A stretch of DNA of 64,000 nucleotides from Methylobacterium sp. WL1 (lineage in GTDB: Bacteria; Pseudomonadota; Alphaproteobacteria; Rhizobiales; Beijerinckiaceae), in NCBI RefSeq assembly GCF_008000895.1, contig NZ_CP042823.1, positions 5,106,501-5,170,500 of the forward strand, read 5' to 3'. Made by a program: the position numbers and the translations under genes. Positions 1 to 8,687 of this stretch are shown piece by piece; position 1 is the stretch's first letter, and each line of letters opens with the position of its first letter. The notes below the pieces were generated by a model, which saw only the letters and a program-made list of their open reading frames with translations, searched no databases and was not told where the DNA came from.

Positions 1-290
1 TCCAGCCCGACGCACGGAAACTGGCTAATCATTATGACAAGCCTGAGCGTATCTCATAGAATCGACGCGTTGATCGCAATACTAAGCGACGTTGGCGCGG
101 TCACCAAGACTGTACTTGTATGGATTAGCAAGAGTCTGGAAGTAGCGGAGTGGCAACGCGACGGCTGACGCATTCCTCTTTTCACTAGGTTGTCATTCCG
201 ACCATCCACGCTTTGCCCCGCCGGCCGGCCTTGCGCCGCCCGCGGGGTCGGGGTCGTGGCCTGACCTGCCCCCGACGGAGACCCCGACCC
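1..290. other. Left-edge stretch without a recognisable gene
   Basis: No supported coding region, RNA or repeat is visible here. The first 180 bases are less GC-rich than the rest of the window. The last 20 bases carry the GGAG-type ribosome binding site of the DUF3489 gene that follows. Confidence 0.5.
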
Positions 291-821
291 ATGACCACCA
301 TTTCGCTCACCCGCACCGAGACCAGCATCCTGCAGACCGCCGCATGCGAGGGCCGCCTACGCTTCGCACCAGAGATGAAACCGGCCAGTCGCAAACGGCT
401 CATTGGCCGTCTCCTACGCGACGACCTCATTACCCCATCGGATGCGCCGGACGGACAGCATCGCCTGACGCCCACGGGCTACCTGGCAATTGGCCTCACC
501 CCGCCCGCCCGGACCAACACAGCGTGCCGCCCGAACAAGAAGGTGCTGGTGCTGACGCTGCTGACGAGAGACAACGGAGCTACGCTCGCTGAGCTCATCG
601 CGGCGACGGGCTGGCTCCCGCACACGACGCGCGCGGCCCTCTCGGATCCGGTCCGGGGACAGCCGCTGGCGAAGGCAGCGCGGCCAGACGCGACGACGGC
701 CTACCGCATCCTTCCACCCTCGCCCGCCGCTCGCACTCGCTCGCGGCGCAAGCGGGAGACGCTGACGCGGGGCGCTGAGGCTGAGCCGCAGGCTGGCATG
801 CCGATTCCGGCCGTCGCCTGA
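291..821 (+). CDS. DUF3489 domain protein
   Basis: A 176-residue protein whose second half matches the DUF3489 winged-helix-like domain (LTLLTRDNGATLAELIAATG, then TGWLPHTTRAAL, then a TTAYRI end). An upstream in-frame ATG at 213 exists, but ATG 291 has a GGAG motif about 10 bases before it and starts the conserved part, so it is preferred. The tail after about residue 150 is low-complexity and Arg-rich. In Rhizobiales this family typically precedes a DUF2924 gene and a large serine recombinase, and that order is seen here. The stop codon overlaps the next start (TGATG at 819-823), suggesting translational coupling. A DNA-binding accessory role to the recombinase is an inference; the biochemical function is unknown. 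Confidence 0.75.
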   Translation: MTTISLTRTETSILQTAACEGRLRFAPEMKPASRKRLIGRLLRDDLITPSDAPDGQHRLTPTGYLAIGLTPPARTNTACRPNKKVLVLTLLTRDNGATLAELIAATGWLPHTTRAALSDPVRGQPLAKAARPDATTAYRILPPSPAARTRSRRKRETLTRGAEAEPQAGMPIPAVA

Positions 822-1354
822 TGGCGCGGACCCAGCCCATTTTGGGGAGCGAGGCGGACCACGTGTCCGCCTTTGCTCGACGCGCTCGCCGGGATGGACG
901 CGGCGGCACTGGAACGGCGCTGGCGCCAGGTCTTCGGCGCAGCCCCGCCTCCCGGCCTCCCGCCGGCCCTGCGCGCGCGGGTGATCGCCTACCGCCTGCA
1001 GGCTCTGGCCTATGGTGACCTCGATCGCGATACCGCGCGGGCGCTCGAGCGGCTCGCACAGGCACGGGGCCCAAGAGGCCAGAGCGGGGACGATATGCCG
1101 ATCCGCGTGTCGGTGCCGGTGCCGGACCGACGCGGGCACACACCCGGCGTGACGCTCTCGCGGGAATGGGCCGGTGTGATGCACACCGTGCACGTGTTGG
1201 ACGCGGGCTACGCCTGGAACGGGGCGACCTATGACAGCCTGTCCCGCGTGGCGCAGGCTATCACCGGCACCAAGTGGAACGGCCCCGCTTCTTCGGCCTG
1301 CGCGCCAAGACCACTGGCGGTGGGGAGATCGGTGTGGGGAGGGTTGAGGCATGA
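821..1354 (+). pseudogene. DUF2924 domain protein, broken by two frameshifts
   Basis: The protein can be pieced together from three frames. The start MARTQPILGSEADHVS is read from ATG 821. The body runs LLDALAGMDAAALERRWRQV to ITGTKWNGP in the frame of position 873. The end FFGLRAKTTGGGEIGVGRVE finishes at TGA 1352-1354. The breaks are an apparent extra T near 869 and a missing C in the C run near 1286. The DUF2924 signature is the REW-G-HTVHVLDAGYAWNG segment followed by SLSRVAQAITGT. Both ends overlap the neighbours in the ATGA style, which supports the reconstructed start and stop. Function is unknown; the family is found next to DUF3489 and site-specific recombinases. The breaks may be sequencing errors. 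Confidence 0.7.
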
Positions 1355-2917
1355 GTGCCCGGTCGTCCAAACCACGACAGGCACCGCCCCCCGGCACACG
1401 GCCGACGCTGCGCTGCGCGATCTACACCCGGGTCTCGACCGAGCACGGGCTCGATCAGGAGTTCAACTCCCTCGACAACCAGCGTGAAGCCGCCGAAGCC
1501 TACATCCGCTCCCAGGCGCACGAGGGCTGGCGCCTGCTACCCGGCCGCTACGACGACGGCGGCTTCTCCGGCGGATCGCTCGAACGCCCCGCCCTGCAAC
1601 GGCTGCTCGCCGAGGTGCAGGCCCGGCGCGTCGACGTGATCGTCGTGTACAAGGTCGACCGGCTCACCCGGGCCCTGTCCGACTTCGCCAAGTTGGTCGA
1701 GCTGTTCGACGGGCACGGCGTCTCGTTCGTGTCGGTGACCCAGGCGTTCAACACCACCACCAGCATGGGCCGGCTTACGCTCAACGTGCTGCTGTCGTTC
1801 GCCCAGTTCGAGCGTGAGGTCACCGGCGAACGCATCCGCGACAAGATCGCCGCGAGCAAGCGCAAGGGGATCTGGATGGGCGGCGTCGTCCCACTTGGCT
1901 ACCGGGTCGAGGACCGCGCCCTGCACGTCGTCGAGGAACATGCCGCCCTCGTGCGGGCGATCTTCGCGGGCTACCTCGCGCACGGCACGGTGGCGGCGCT
2001 CAAGCAGGATCTCGACGAGCAGGGCATCACCCTGCCGGCCCGCCGCGACGGGGCTGGGCGAGACCGGTGGGGTCCGTTCTCGCGCGGGCATCTGTACAAG
2101 CTGCTCGGCAATCCGCTCTACATCGGTCAGCTTCGGCACAAGGGTCAGGTCCATGAAGGCCAGCATGCCGCGATCGTGGACGGGGTGACGTGGCAGGCGG
2201 TGCAGGAACGGCTCACCACCAACCACCATCAGCATCACCGCGGGCGATCTGAGAGCGTGCACCTCCTCACCGGGCGCCTACGCGATGTGGCAGGTGAGCC
2301 GATGGTGCCGAGCCATGCCCAGAAGGGTTCACTGCGTTACCGCTACTACGTCGCCCGTGAGGTCGGGCTGGATGGCAAGCGGCTGCGCTTGCCTGCCGGG
2401 CCGATCGAGGCGGTGGTCGTGGCTGGTCTACGGAGCATCGCTGCACCGAGCCCGGTACCGCTCGAAGACGCTGCCGTGGTCGCTGCCGAACTCGAGACGG
2501 TGACGGTGCATGCCGATCACCTCGTGCTGCAGCTCACCGGCGACCGCCCTCCCTTGTCGCTGCCCTTCGCGCATCAGCTGCAGCGCCGCCGCAGGGCGAT
2601 CGTCGTACCGCCGGGGCGCGAGGGCGATCGGCTGCGGGCGATGAAGGCGGAGGATCGCACCCGCATGCTCGTAGGCATCGCCGCGGGCCGGACCTGGATG
2701 GGGATCTCGTGGGTGGGCGAAGCACGAGCATCGAGGCGATCGCCAGGGCCGAGCAGGTCAGCGAGCGCTCGGTGCGCATGACGCTGTCCTCGCCCTACTC
2801 TCCCCTCGCATCGTGCAGGTGATCGTCGAGGCGCGGCTGCCCCGGGGCATCGGCCTGCGTCATCTCTACGAGCTGCCCCCCGCTTGGAATGCACAGGAAC
2901 GCATCCTTGGCTTGTGA
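1351..2917 (+). pseudogene. Large serine recombinase, C-terminal frameshifts
   Basis: Serine site-specific recombinase of the large (resolvase plus recombinase-domain) type. The N-terminal catalytic domain starts at CAIYTRVSTEHGLDQEFNS with the nucleophile Ser in RVST, followed by the KVDRLTRAL and FAQFEREVTGERIRDKI motifs. The recombinase domain includes GNPLYIGQLRHKG at about residues 250-265. The open frame runs to 2781. Family C-terminal sequence then continues in other frames: SIEAIARAEQVSERSVRMTL, then IVQVIVEARLPRGIGL, ending ERILGL at TGA 2915-2917. One base appears lost in the GGGG run near 2702 and one C near 2793. The ATG overlaps the DUF2924 stop. It probably moved the cassette or a larger element; whether it is active depends on whether the breaks are real. 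Confidence 0.8.
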
Positions 2918-2973
2918 TAACTGAGCGTCCCGCCTGTGCTCCCCACGGCTGACGTCATCGCCTCCGGAAGCGA

Positions 2974-3252
2974 TCAGGCGAATAGGCGCACCGCCATCCC
3001 GATCACCACCGCGGCTCCCAAGCAGCGCCGCCACGGGTTGACCCCGCGCAGCAACTCATCGCCCGCCCAGACCGCAAGGGCGATCCTCGATGCGAGATCC
3101 GCCCACCGCCCGACAGCGGTATCCTCCCCCGCGATCCAAGCGACGGACAGCATCAGACCGAAAAGCCACAGCGGCGTGTTCGGCCACTGGCCGATCACGA
3201 TGCGCCCGCTGGTGCGGTCGCGGAAGAACCAATCGAGGACCGCGGGTAGCAT
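2974..3252 (-). CDS. Small membrane protein, unknown
   Basis: A 92-residue protein starting MLPAVLDWFFRDRTSGRIVI. An in-frame start farther upstream at 3411 would add a Ser/Arg-rich stretch with no protein-like pattern, so ATG 3252 is preferred. Two or three hydrophobic segments are visible: TPLWLFGLMLSVAWIAG (about residues 27-43), SRIALAVWAG, and CLGAAVVIGMAVRLF at the C terminus. No family is recognised. It lies between the recombinase and the tRNA-like fragment, convergent with the recombinase, so it is probably accessory DNA. Small phage or plasmid membrane proteins often look like this, but that is only a resemblance. Confidence 0.55.
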   Translation of the reverse strand: MLPAVLDWFFRDRTSGRIVIGQWPNTPLWLFGLMLSVAWIAGEDTAVGRWADLASRIALAVWAGDELLRGVNPWRRCLGAAVVIGMAVRLFA

Positions 3253-3418
3253 CGCAGGAAACGGGAATGAGGCCTGTGGAGACCGGGGGCCGAAGGGCCG
3301 GTGATCCGGCCCCGGAGACACCCCAGAGACGCGGCTGAAGCAGGACGCTCGAGCTAAGCTACTGACATGACGTGACTTTCGACGACCACCTGGATCCTGC
3401 GATTTGCGCAAGGACCCC

Positions 3419-3450
3419 TGGTGGAGCTGAGGGGAATCGAACCGCTGACC
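3419..3450 (-). other. 3' fragment of a tRNA-Ala or tmRNA gene, likely att site
   Basis: Read on the minus strand, this 32-base stretch is a T-arm (GGTTCGATT) followed by an acceptor end CTCAGCTCCACCA with encoded CCA. It matches the 3' ends of alphaproteobacterial tRNA-Ala or tmRNA (ssrA) genes. No D-arm or anticodon arm lies upstream, so it is not a working gene. Such 3' ends are classic attachment sites for integrases. In this orientation an element inserted in a minus-strand tRNA would have its far end here and extend to the right. Confidence 0.6.
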
Positions 3451-3509
3451 GGTTGATCGTGATCGTACGGCGATTCGGGCTGGCGCGGTACGAGGGACGA
3501 TCGCCTGGC

Positions 3510-3830
3510 TCAGAACTCCGGCGTCGGGTCCTCAGGGTCATCGTCTTCGTCGTATGCGTCGGCATCGCCCGTCTCGCGATGCTCGTCGCTTTCATCGTGA
3601 TCGGCATCCCAGTCACCGTAATCAAGTTCTTCTTTGGGATCGGGGTCCGCTGCCATCTCGGCATCGAATTCGGTGTCGCGATCGAGACCATCAGGCTCGT
3701 CGGAATCCATGAGCGGGAGGTCGCGGTCTGCGGGATCGTCGGCGGTCAGTGATGGGGCCATGGGGTTGGATGCGGCACCAGCCCCGGACCCGCCCCCGAT
3801 GTCGTCACCCCGATCACAGCCCCAGAGCAT
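3510..3830 (-). CDS. Acidic Asp/Glu-rich hypothetical protein
   Basis: A 106-residue, strongly acidic protein; the C-terminal half is dominated by Asp and Glu (for example DDDPEDPTPEF at the end). It starts inside the end of the relaxase gene, overlapping it by 17 bases on the same strand, so it is probably its operon partner. A later in-frame ATG at 3762 (MAPSLTADDP) is an alternative start. No family is recognised. Very acidic small proteins next to relaxases can be DNA mimics or partners of basic proteins, but nothing here proves that. Confidence 0.5.
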   Translation of the reverse strand: MLWGCDRGDDIGGGSGAGAASNPMAPSLTADDPADRDLPLMDSDEPDGLDRDTEFDAEMAADPDPKEELDYGDWDADHDESDEHRETGDADAYDEDDDPEDPTPEF

Positions 3831-5622
3831 CCCGTCCCCAGCGAATGTGCTCTATCACGCCGGCGATGAATGCGCGGTCGCTTCCGGCGATGGCGAAGGA
3901 CACATCGAGATGCGGAGAGTGCCGCAGCAGGGACCCGGCCCAAAGCCAATCGGACGGATCTCGCACCAGGATCTCGGCGTTTTTGGGCGGGTCGGCCCAG
4001 GCCCGGCGCGGCGTCAGCCTCATCGCAGGGAGATCCGCCGCCCTGATGCCGCCCGCGCGCGCGTCATCTTCTGCATCGGCTGCGCCGACGTCCGGTCGAT
4101 TCGAGCCGATCGTCACGGCGGCGATGTCGTCATATGAGGCTTGCGCAGGCCCGGCGTCGCCACGCCGGCCCAGCCGTTGCTGCAGGATTTGCAGCGAGAT
4201 CGCGTCGCGGCGGGGGAGTGGCAGGGCGGTGCCGAGGAGCTGCTCGACAAGCAACGGGGCGATGCCGCGCTCGGCTCGAGTGACCGGCCCCTCCAGGACG
4301 ACGCCGAGGCGCAAAGCCGCTCCGGCCCGCGATGCGCGTGCAACCAGGATCTCGAGTTCGACATCGTCGAGCCTGTCGGCGGAGAGAACAACCACAGTCG
4401 TCCCGGGCGACCAGCGCAGGACCGCGGCATCGCGTCGATCGAGCTCGGCCAGGTGACGAGCGGCGATCTGGCGGCAACCGCGCGGCCAGGGCATCTGATC
4501 CGCCAGCTCGCGACGCAGCCAGGCATCCGACCAGACCACGACGAGGTGCCGATCAGGATCCAATGCCGCGCCGATCCCGTCGAGGATCACCCGCAACTCC
4601 GGCAGTAGGCCGGCCGCGATCGGGGCGAGCGACACGCTCACGTGCCGCATCCCTGCCACGTCGGCGAGGATGGTCGCGGCGCGCTCGCATGCAAGACGGC
4701 TCGTGAACAGCGGCTCGTCGGCCACCGCCGATGCGGCGGCCCGGAAGCGGATCACATCCTCGTGCCCGAGCACAGCCGCGACCTGATCCGCAACGGCGTC
4801 GGGCTCATGGCCGGCGCCCGCCAGGAAGGCCTGGAGCTCGGTCCGGGAGACGATCGACCGCGCCTGGGTGAGGATGCGCAGCACCTCCGCCGGATCGGTC
4901 GAAAGCAGGCGTCGCCCGGTGCGGACGTCATCGCGGGCTTGCTCGCGGCTGCGACCGGCAAGCACAGCCTTCGACCCGCGCTTCGGCCGGCCCGTGACCT
5001 GTGGCTCGGCCAGCCCGGATGGCGGCGGAACGGCAAGGTCGATGCATCGCTCACGGAAGAACTCGGCCTGCACCCGAGTCCAGATCGCCGACCAGTCGAG
5101 GGCGTGTACCAGCCGCCCTCGCACCACCGGAAGCCAACGCCGCTCTAGGGTGCGTCCGATCTCGCTGCCCATCACGGGGTAGAGCCCGACGGTGAGATGG
5201 GCGTGGCGATGGGCGACGTGTCCGTCGTCATCGAGCACCCGGTGGATATCGGCCCGCACCGGCAGACGCCTGTCGTGAAGGAGTTCGGCGAAGCACCGCA
5301 CCAGGGCGGCGCATTCGGGCAGGCTCAGCTCCGCCTCCCGCGGCAGACCGAGCACGAAACTTAAGCCGACCACCCTAGTGGTTCCCATCGATCGCCCCCG
5401 GCGCTCGATCGCGTACCAGAGGACGCGGGGATCCTTAAAGATGGCGGAGGCGTCCTCCGGCAGCAGGGTAAAGCCGGTGACCGCGTCATCATGCCGGCGT
5501 GGCCGGTAGAGCACCGCGCCGGTGTCGTCGGTCAGGACCCGGCGCTCGGCATAGGCCGCCGCTGTGGCGATGCCGCGTCGGGCGAGGCTGAGGATCTCGC
5601 AGGAGGCGAAGGAGAGGGGCAT
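3814..5622 (-). CDS. MobA/TraA-type relaxase, helicase region degenerate
   Basis: A 602-residue protein whose N terminus matches MobA/MobL/TraA relaxases, the enzymes that nick DNA at oriT and start conjugative transfer. It has a conserved GIATAAAYAERRVLTDD start, the likely Tyr region, and a histidine cluster H135-VAH-RHAHL-142 corresponding to the metal-binding three-His motif. A segment around ARSIVSRTELQAFLAGAGHE resembles the linker after the relaxase domain of Ti-type TraA. No Walker A motif of a RecD-like helicase is visible in the rest, so the second half is either divergent or has lost helicase function. The acidic gene downstream overlaps it, and 5797-7475 is divergent. It points to a plasmid-derived or mobilizable origin for this section. 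Confidence 0.7.
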   Translation of the reverse strand: MPLSFASCEILSLARRGIATAAAYAERRVLTDDTGAVLYRPRRHDDAVTGFTLLPEDASAIFKDPRVLWYAIERRGRSMGTTRVVGLSFVLGLPREAELSLPECAALVRCFAELLHDRRLPVRADIHRVLDDDGHVAHRHAHLTVGLYPVMGSEIGRTLERRWLPVVRGRLVHALDWSAIWTRVQAEFFRERCIDLAVPPPSGLAEPQVTGRPKRGSKAVLAGRSREQARDDVRTGRRLLSTDPAEVLRILTQARSIVSRTELQAFLAGAGHEPDAVADQVAAVLGHEDVIRFRAAASAVADEPLFTSRLACERAATILADVAGMRHVSVSLAPIAAGLLPELRVILDGIGAALDPDRHLVVVWSDAWLRRELADQMPWPRGCRQIAARHLAELDRRDAAVLRWSPGTTVVVLSADRLDDVELEILVARASRAGAALRLGVVLEGPVTRAERGIAPLLVEQLLGTALPLPRRDAISLQILQQRLGRRGDAGPAQASYDDIAAVTIGSNRPDVGAADAEDDARAGGIRAADLPAMRLTPRRAWADPPKNAEILVRDPSDWLWAGSLLRHSPHLDVSFAIAGSDRAFIAGVIEHIRWGRDALGL

Positions 5623-5796
5623 GACCGTCCGACACTCCGTTTATCCATCTGTCGGATTTGCGCATAACTCGTGGCCGGAGGCTTGGCCTCCCCGTGGGGA
5701 AGCGTACTACCGATGCCACTATTCTGTTGCGGTGTCGAGCTAAATCCGACATTTTGATCCTGAGCCGCTGACGAGCGTGCGTGTCGGAGACGTCGG

Positions 5797-6525
5797 ATGG
5801 AATGGGATTTTGAACGGGTCGTCCACGCCCGCGCGAGGGCGACGGAGGCGCAGGCCGAGTACAGGAACGCCTGCGAGGCGGTGGCGGCCGGCCTGATCGG
5901 GGAACTCGCGGCACTGCCCGTGGACCGGATCAGCCAGGCAGCGGCACAGGTGCGCATTGCTCTTGCCGATGCCGCGGCGGGACCGGGAGATGTCCAGGCC
6001 CGTCAGGCCTGGCAGGTGCTGGCGCTGCGGGCGGGCACGGCCCCGCCCGCGGGCGGGGACCGGGACGCGGACGAGACCGAGGTGGTGTTGCGGCTTGCCC
6101 GCGCGCCGAGCCAGGACGACGTCGCCTTGCTCGAGGGCCTCGGCCTCAGGTCGATCCGGGCCGGGGTCGTGGCCTTCCGCGGCCAGTGCGGGCTCGAGAA
6201 GCTGGCGCCGCTGATCGCGCGCTACGATGGCCACGTCCAGGACGCCTCATATGCAGGCCTCTCTCCTCGCTCGCGCCAGCCCCGTCAGGACGATGGGCCG
6301 GGCGAGGCGGACGCGAAGGTCGCCGCGACGGCCGCGTCATCGTCTTCTTCGGCGGCGGCAACGTCGGTTCCGGATGCTGCGGCGGTCCCGGCGTCGATCG
6401 GCGTCGAGCCATCCGGGCCGGTCGACCGCTTCGTTCCCCGCGCCCCTCTTCCCACACGCGCCGGGGAACGCCGGAGTGGTGGCGAGGCCGACGATCATCA
6501 TCATAACGGTGGAGAGGTCCGGTGA
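5797..6525 (+). CDS. Hypothetical protein, upstream partner of the CI-like repressor
   Basis: A 242-residue protein with no recognised family. Residues 1-65 are Ala-rich and helical (ARATEAQAEYRNACEA), the middle has LARAPSQDDVALLEGLGLRS, and residues 150-242 are a low-complexity Ser/Ala/Pro tail ending with a short His-rich patch (DDHHH). It overlaps the next gene by 4 bases (GTGA), so the two are translationally coupled. It is divergent from the relaxase gene. The context suggests a plasmid or phage maintenance or control operon; no activity can be assigned. Confidence 0.6.
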   Translation: MEWDFERVVHARARATEAQAEYRNACEAVAAGLIGELAALPVDRISQAAAQVRIALADAAAGPGDVQARQAWQVLALRAGTAPPAGGDRDADETEVVLRLARAPSQDDVALLEGLGLRSIRAGVVAFRGQCGLEKLAPLIARYDGHVQDASYAGLSPRSRQPRQDDGPGEADAKVAATAASSSSSAAATSVPDAAAVPASIGVEPSGPVDRFVPRAPLPTRAGERRSGGEADDHHHNGGEVR

Positions 6526-7475
6526 AGGGCGAGCCGGAATCGGTTCTGGCGCAGCGCGTGCGCGAGCGGCTGGTCGCGGTCGGCATTACCCAGGCCGAAC
6601 TGGCGAGACGTGCCTTCGTAAATCGCAGCTTCGTGTCAGATTTGCAGAGGGGCCGCAAGGCCGTGATCCGCGAAGATGCCTTGGCGCGCTTCGCTACCGC
6701 GTTGCGCTGCTCGGTCTCCTACCTCGTCGGAGAGAGTGACGACCCGAGCGTTCCCGAGCGCCCCACCCCGGCACGTCGACTTCCCCCGCCGCCGCGGCTG
6801 CCGGCCTATCTTGCCCCGCGCGTCCGCGACCCGGGCGATCCTACGCCGCGCAAGCCCGACCTGCCCGCCGACTGGAGCGAGGACGAGCGCAACAGCGTGC
6901 TCGCCGAGGAGGCGCGGCGCGACCGGGAGCAGCGCGCCTACGACCGCGAACTCGACCGCCTCGACCCCTCCACCGAGATGGAGCCGACGCTCGAGAATGC
7001 GGTGCTCAATCTGCTCGAGTTGCGCCTGCGGTCCCATTCTACGCTCAATAGCGGGAAGGACACCGCCTCCAAGGCCATGTCGGCGCTGATCCCGGTGTTC
7101 GGACAGCGCTATGGACAGGCTCTTCGCGTCGAGGACGGGGTGCAACTGCACCACATGATCAGGCCGATGCCGCTGGCGCGCTGGCCCGGCGTCTACGCGA
7201 TCATCTGGCCTGATGATGGACTCGACCCACGCATCCGCCGCAGCGAGACCGTGGTCGCCGTGCCCCGCGCCGATATCCGCCCCGGCGACGACGTGATCGT
7301 CCTGACGCGAGCCCCGGCACCGGCGACCAACATCCTCCTCGGCCGTCTGGTCGAGGCCCGGCGCGACCGCATCCTGCTCGCCGGATTGGCCGGCGACGGG
7401 CCGGACATTGTCATCCCCAGCGCCCAGCTTCAGGCAATCCATCGCCTGGCAATGATCATCGCCGCCGGCATCTGA
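6522..7475 (+). CDS. XRE-family repressor with degenerate S24-like C terminus
   Basis: A 317-residue protein with a GTG start overlapping the previous stop. Residues 10-70 form an XRE/Cro-type helix-turn-helix (GITQAELARRAFVNRSFVSD) with SVSYLVGES after it. After a charged linker, residues about 210-300 look like the S24/LexA-CI dimerisation fold (GVYAIIWPDDGLDPRIRR, then RPGDDVIVLTRAP). The catalytic pair of self-cleaving repressors is not seen: the G-x-SM serine position reads DDG and the Lys region reads LLGRLVEA. It is therefore best read as a phage- or ICE-like repressor that cannot self-cleave. It lies between the relaxase and a hypothetical gene, consistent with control of element transfer. 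Confidence 0.7.
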   Translation: MKGEPESVLAQRVRERLVAVGITQAELARRAFVNRSFVSDLQRGRKAVIREDALARFATALRCSVSYLVGESDDPSVPERPTPARRLPPPPRLPAYLAPRVRDPGDPTPRKPDLPADWSEDERNSVLAEEARRDREQRAYDRELDRLDPSTEMEPTLENAVLNLLELRLRSHSTLNSGKDTASKAMSALIPVFGQRYGQALRVEDGVQLHHMIRPMPLARWPGVYAIIWPDDGLDPRIRRSETVVAVPRADIRPGDDVIVLTRAPAPATNILLGRLVEARRDRILLAGLAGDGPDIVIPSAQLQAIHRLAMIIAAGI

Positions 7476-7499
7476 GCCCAAAAACCTAAGGACCTTATC

Positions 7500-8030
7500 A
7501 TGACGCCCTTCTCCCCCACGCACCGCATCTCGTCCTCGCTGCCTCGCCTCCAGGCCGAGGCCATCATCGCCCGTCTTGACCTCGAAGGCTTCATCCGGTC
7601 CTGGAACTCCGGCTTAGGCTCGATCATCACGAGCTACGAGGCCTTTCTCGACGCGGTTGCCTTCAAGCCCAACGGGCTCGCGGCCTTCGACGCGGCGATG
7701 GAGGAGGCCGCGGCGGATGGCGGGGCCCTCGACAACGCGCTTCAGTCCCTGCTCGACCCGGTCATCATCGGTTCCGCCATGACCGCCATCTCGAAGGTCT
7801 GTGCCGACTGGGCCGAGGAGATCGTTACCGACTGGGAAGAGCAGTCCGTCGCTGAGCCGGCGCCGTTTTGTGACGCGAAGACCTTCATCAATTGGGTCCT
7901 GTCCCAGCATAATCGGCCCGCAGAACTCTGCGGTCCCAACGGAGAAGAGATCGTCGACACAGCCTCCGCCGAGACCCTGTTGCGGCAGGCTCTTGGCAGA
8001 GCCATGACCAAGACAGGGACCTCCGGCTGA
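7500..8030 (+). CDS. Hypothetical protein of the mobile region
   Basis: A 176-residue, mildly acidic soluble protein beginning 24 bases after the repressor, probably in the same operon. No signal peptide, membrane segment or known motif is visible. The middle (ISKVCADWAEEIVTDWEEQ) is helical and Trp/Glu-rich. The C-terminal part has SQHNRPAELCGPNGEEIVDT. No family is recognised. Confidence 0.6.
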   Translation: MTPFSPTHRISSSLPRLQAEAIIARLDLEGFIRSWNSGLGSIITSYEAFLDAVAFKPNGLAAFDAAMEEAAADGGALDNALQSLLDPVIIGSAMTAISKVCADWAEEIVTDWEEQSVAEPAPFCDAKTFINWVLSQHNRPAELCGPNGEEIVDTASAETLLRQALGRAMTKTGTSG

Positions 8031-8687
8031 ATCGAGTCGGCGGGGTGAGCTGGTATGACCAGGTCAGATCACTGCGATACGCTGGCCGGACACAGTGATC
8101 GCCGGTGCCGGTGAGGTCGGGCGCGAAGGTTGTCGCGTTGCGATACATCGCACGGCGCCAGTGCTCGGACCGATTGTGGAGTTTAGGGCGTAGCGTATCG
8201 ACCTGCGATTGCGCCAACTTGCCGAGAGAGACCAGGAGATCGAGCGAAACCGTCGCGCGCCCGCACGCCACGATCCGCTTCTTCCTCGTTTCATGGTCCT
8301 TGCGCGCGGCTTCTATGCGGAGGGTTTGCTCGCTCGCCGAATTGAGCGGAGCGACTCCCTCGACGATTTGAAGAAGCGAGGTCCGCCGCTTCCCGATCGC
8401 ACGATTGGCGTTCGGATCGCCGTTTTCGCCGCGCCACACGGCGTGCATGAAAGAGTTTAGCGAGGGCATTCCCCTCGCGCCACTCGGCGAAAGCCAACGC
8501 TCGGACGGTGCGGTCGATCATCTGTTGCAGTCGGAAGGAGCCCACCTGCAGTGTTGCTGGTAGCGGGCGTGCGGCTGGTTCACCAAATTCGGGAAGCTCG
8601 GCGAGCTGTGTTTAAGCGTGGAATAAGGGTCCTTCCGCACTTTCGGTGCTAAAGGTTGGCATCCGATCAAGCTTTGCCGACCGCGGC
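8031..8687. other. Intergenic stretch beside the transposase remnant
   Basis: Several short open frames exist on both strands, but none has a domain, a good ribosome binding site or consistent codon pattern. It may be debris from earlier insertions. No clear terminal inverted repeats of the neighbouring IS remnant could be identified by eye. Confidence 0.4.
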
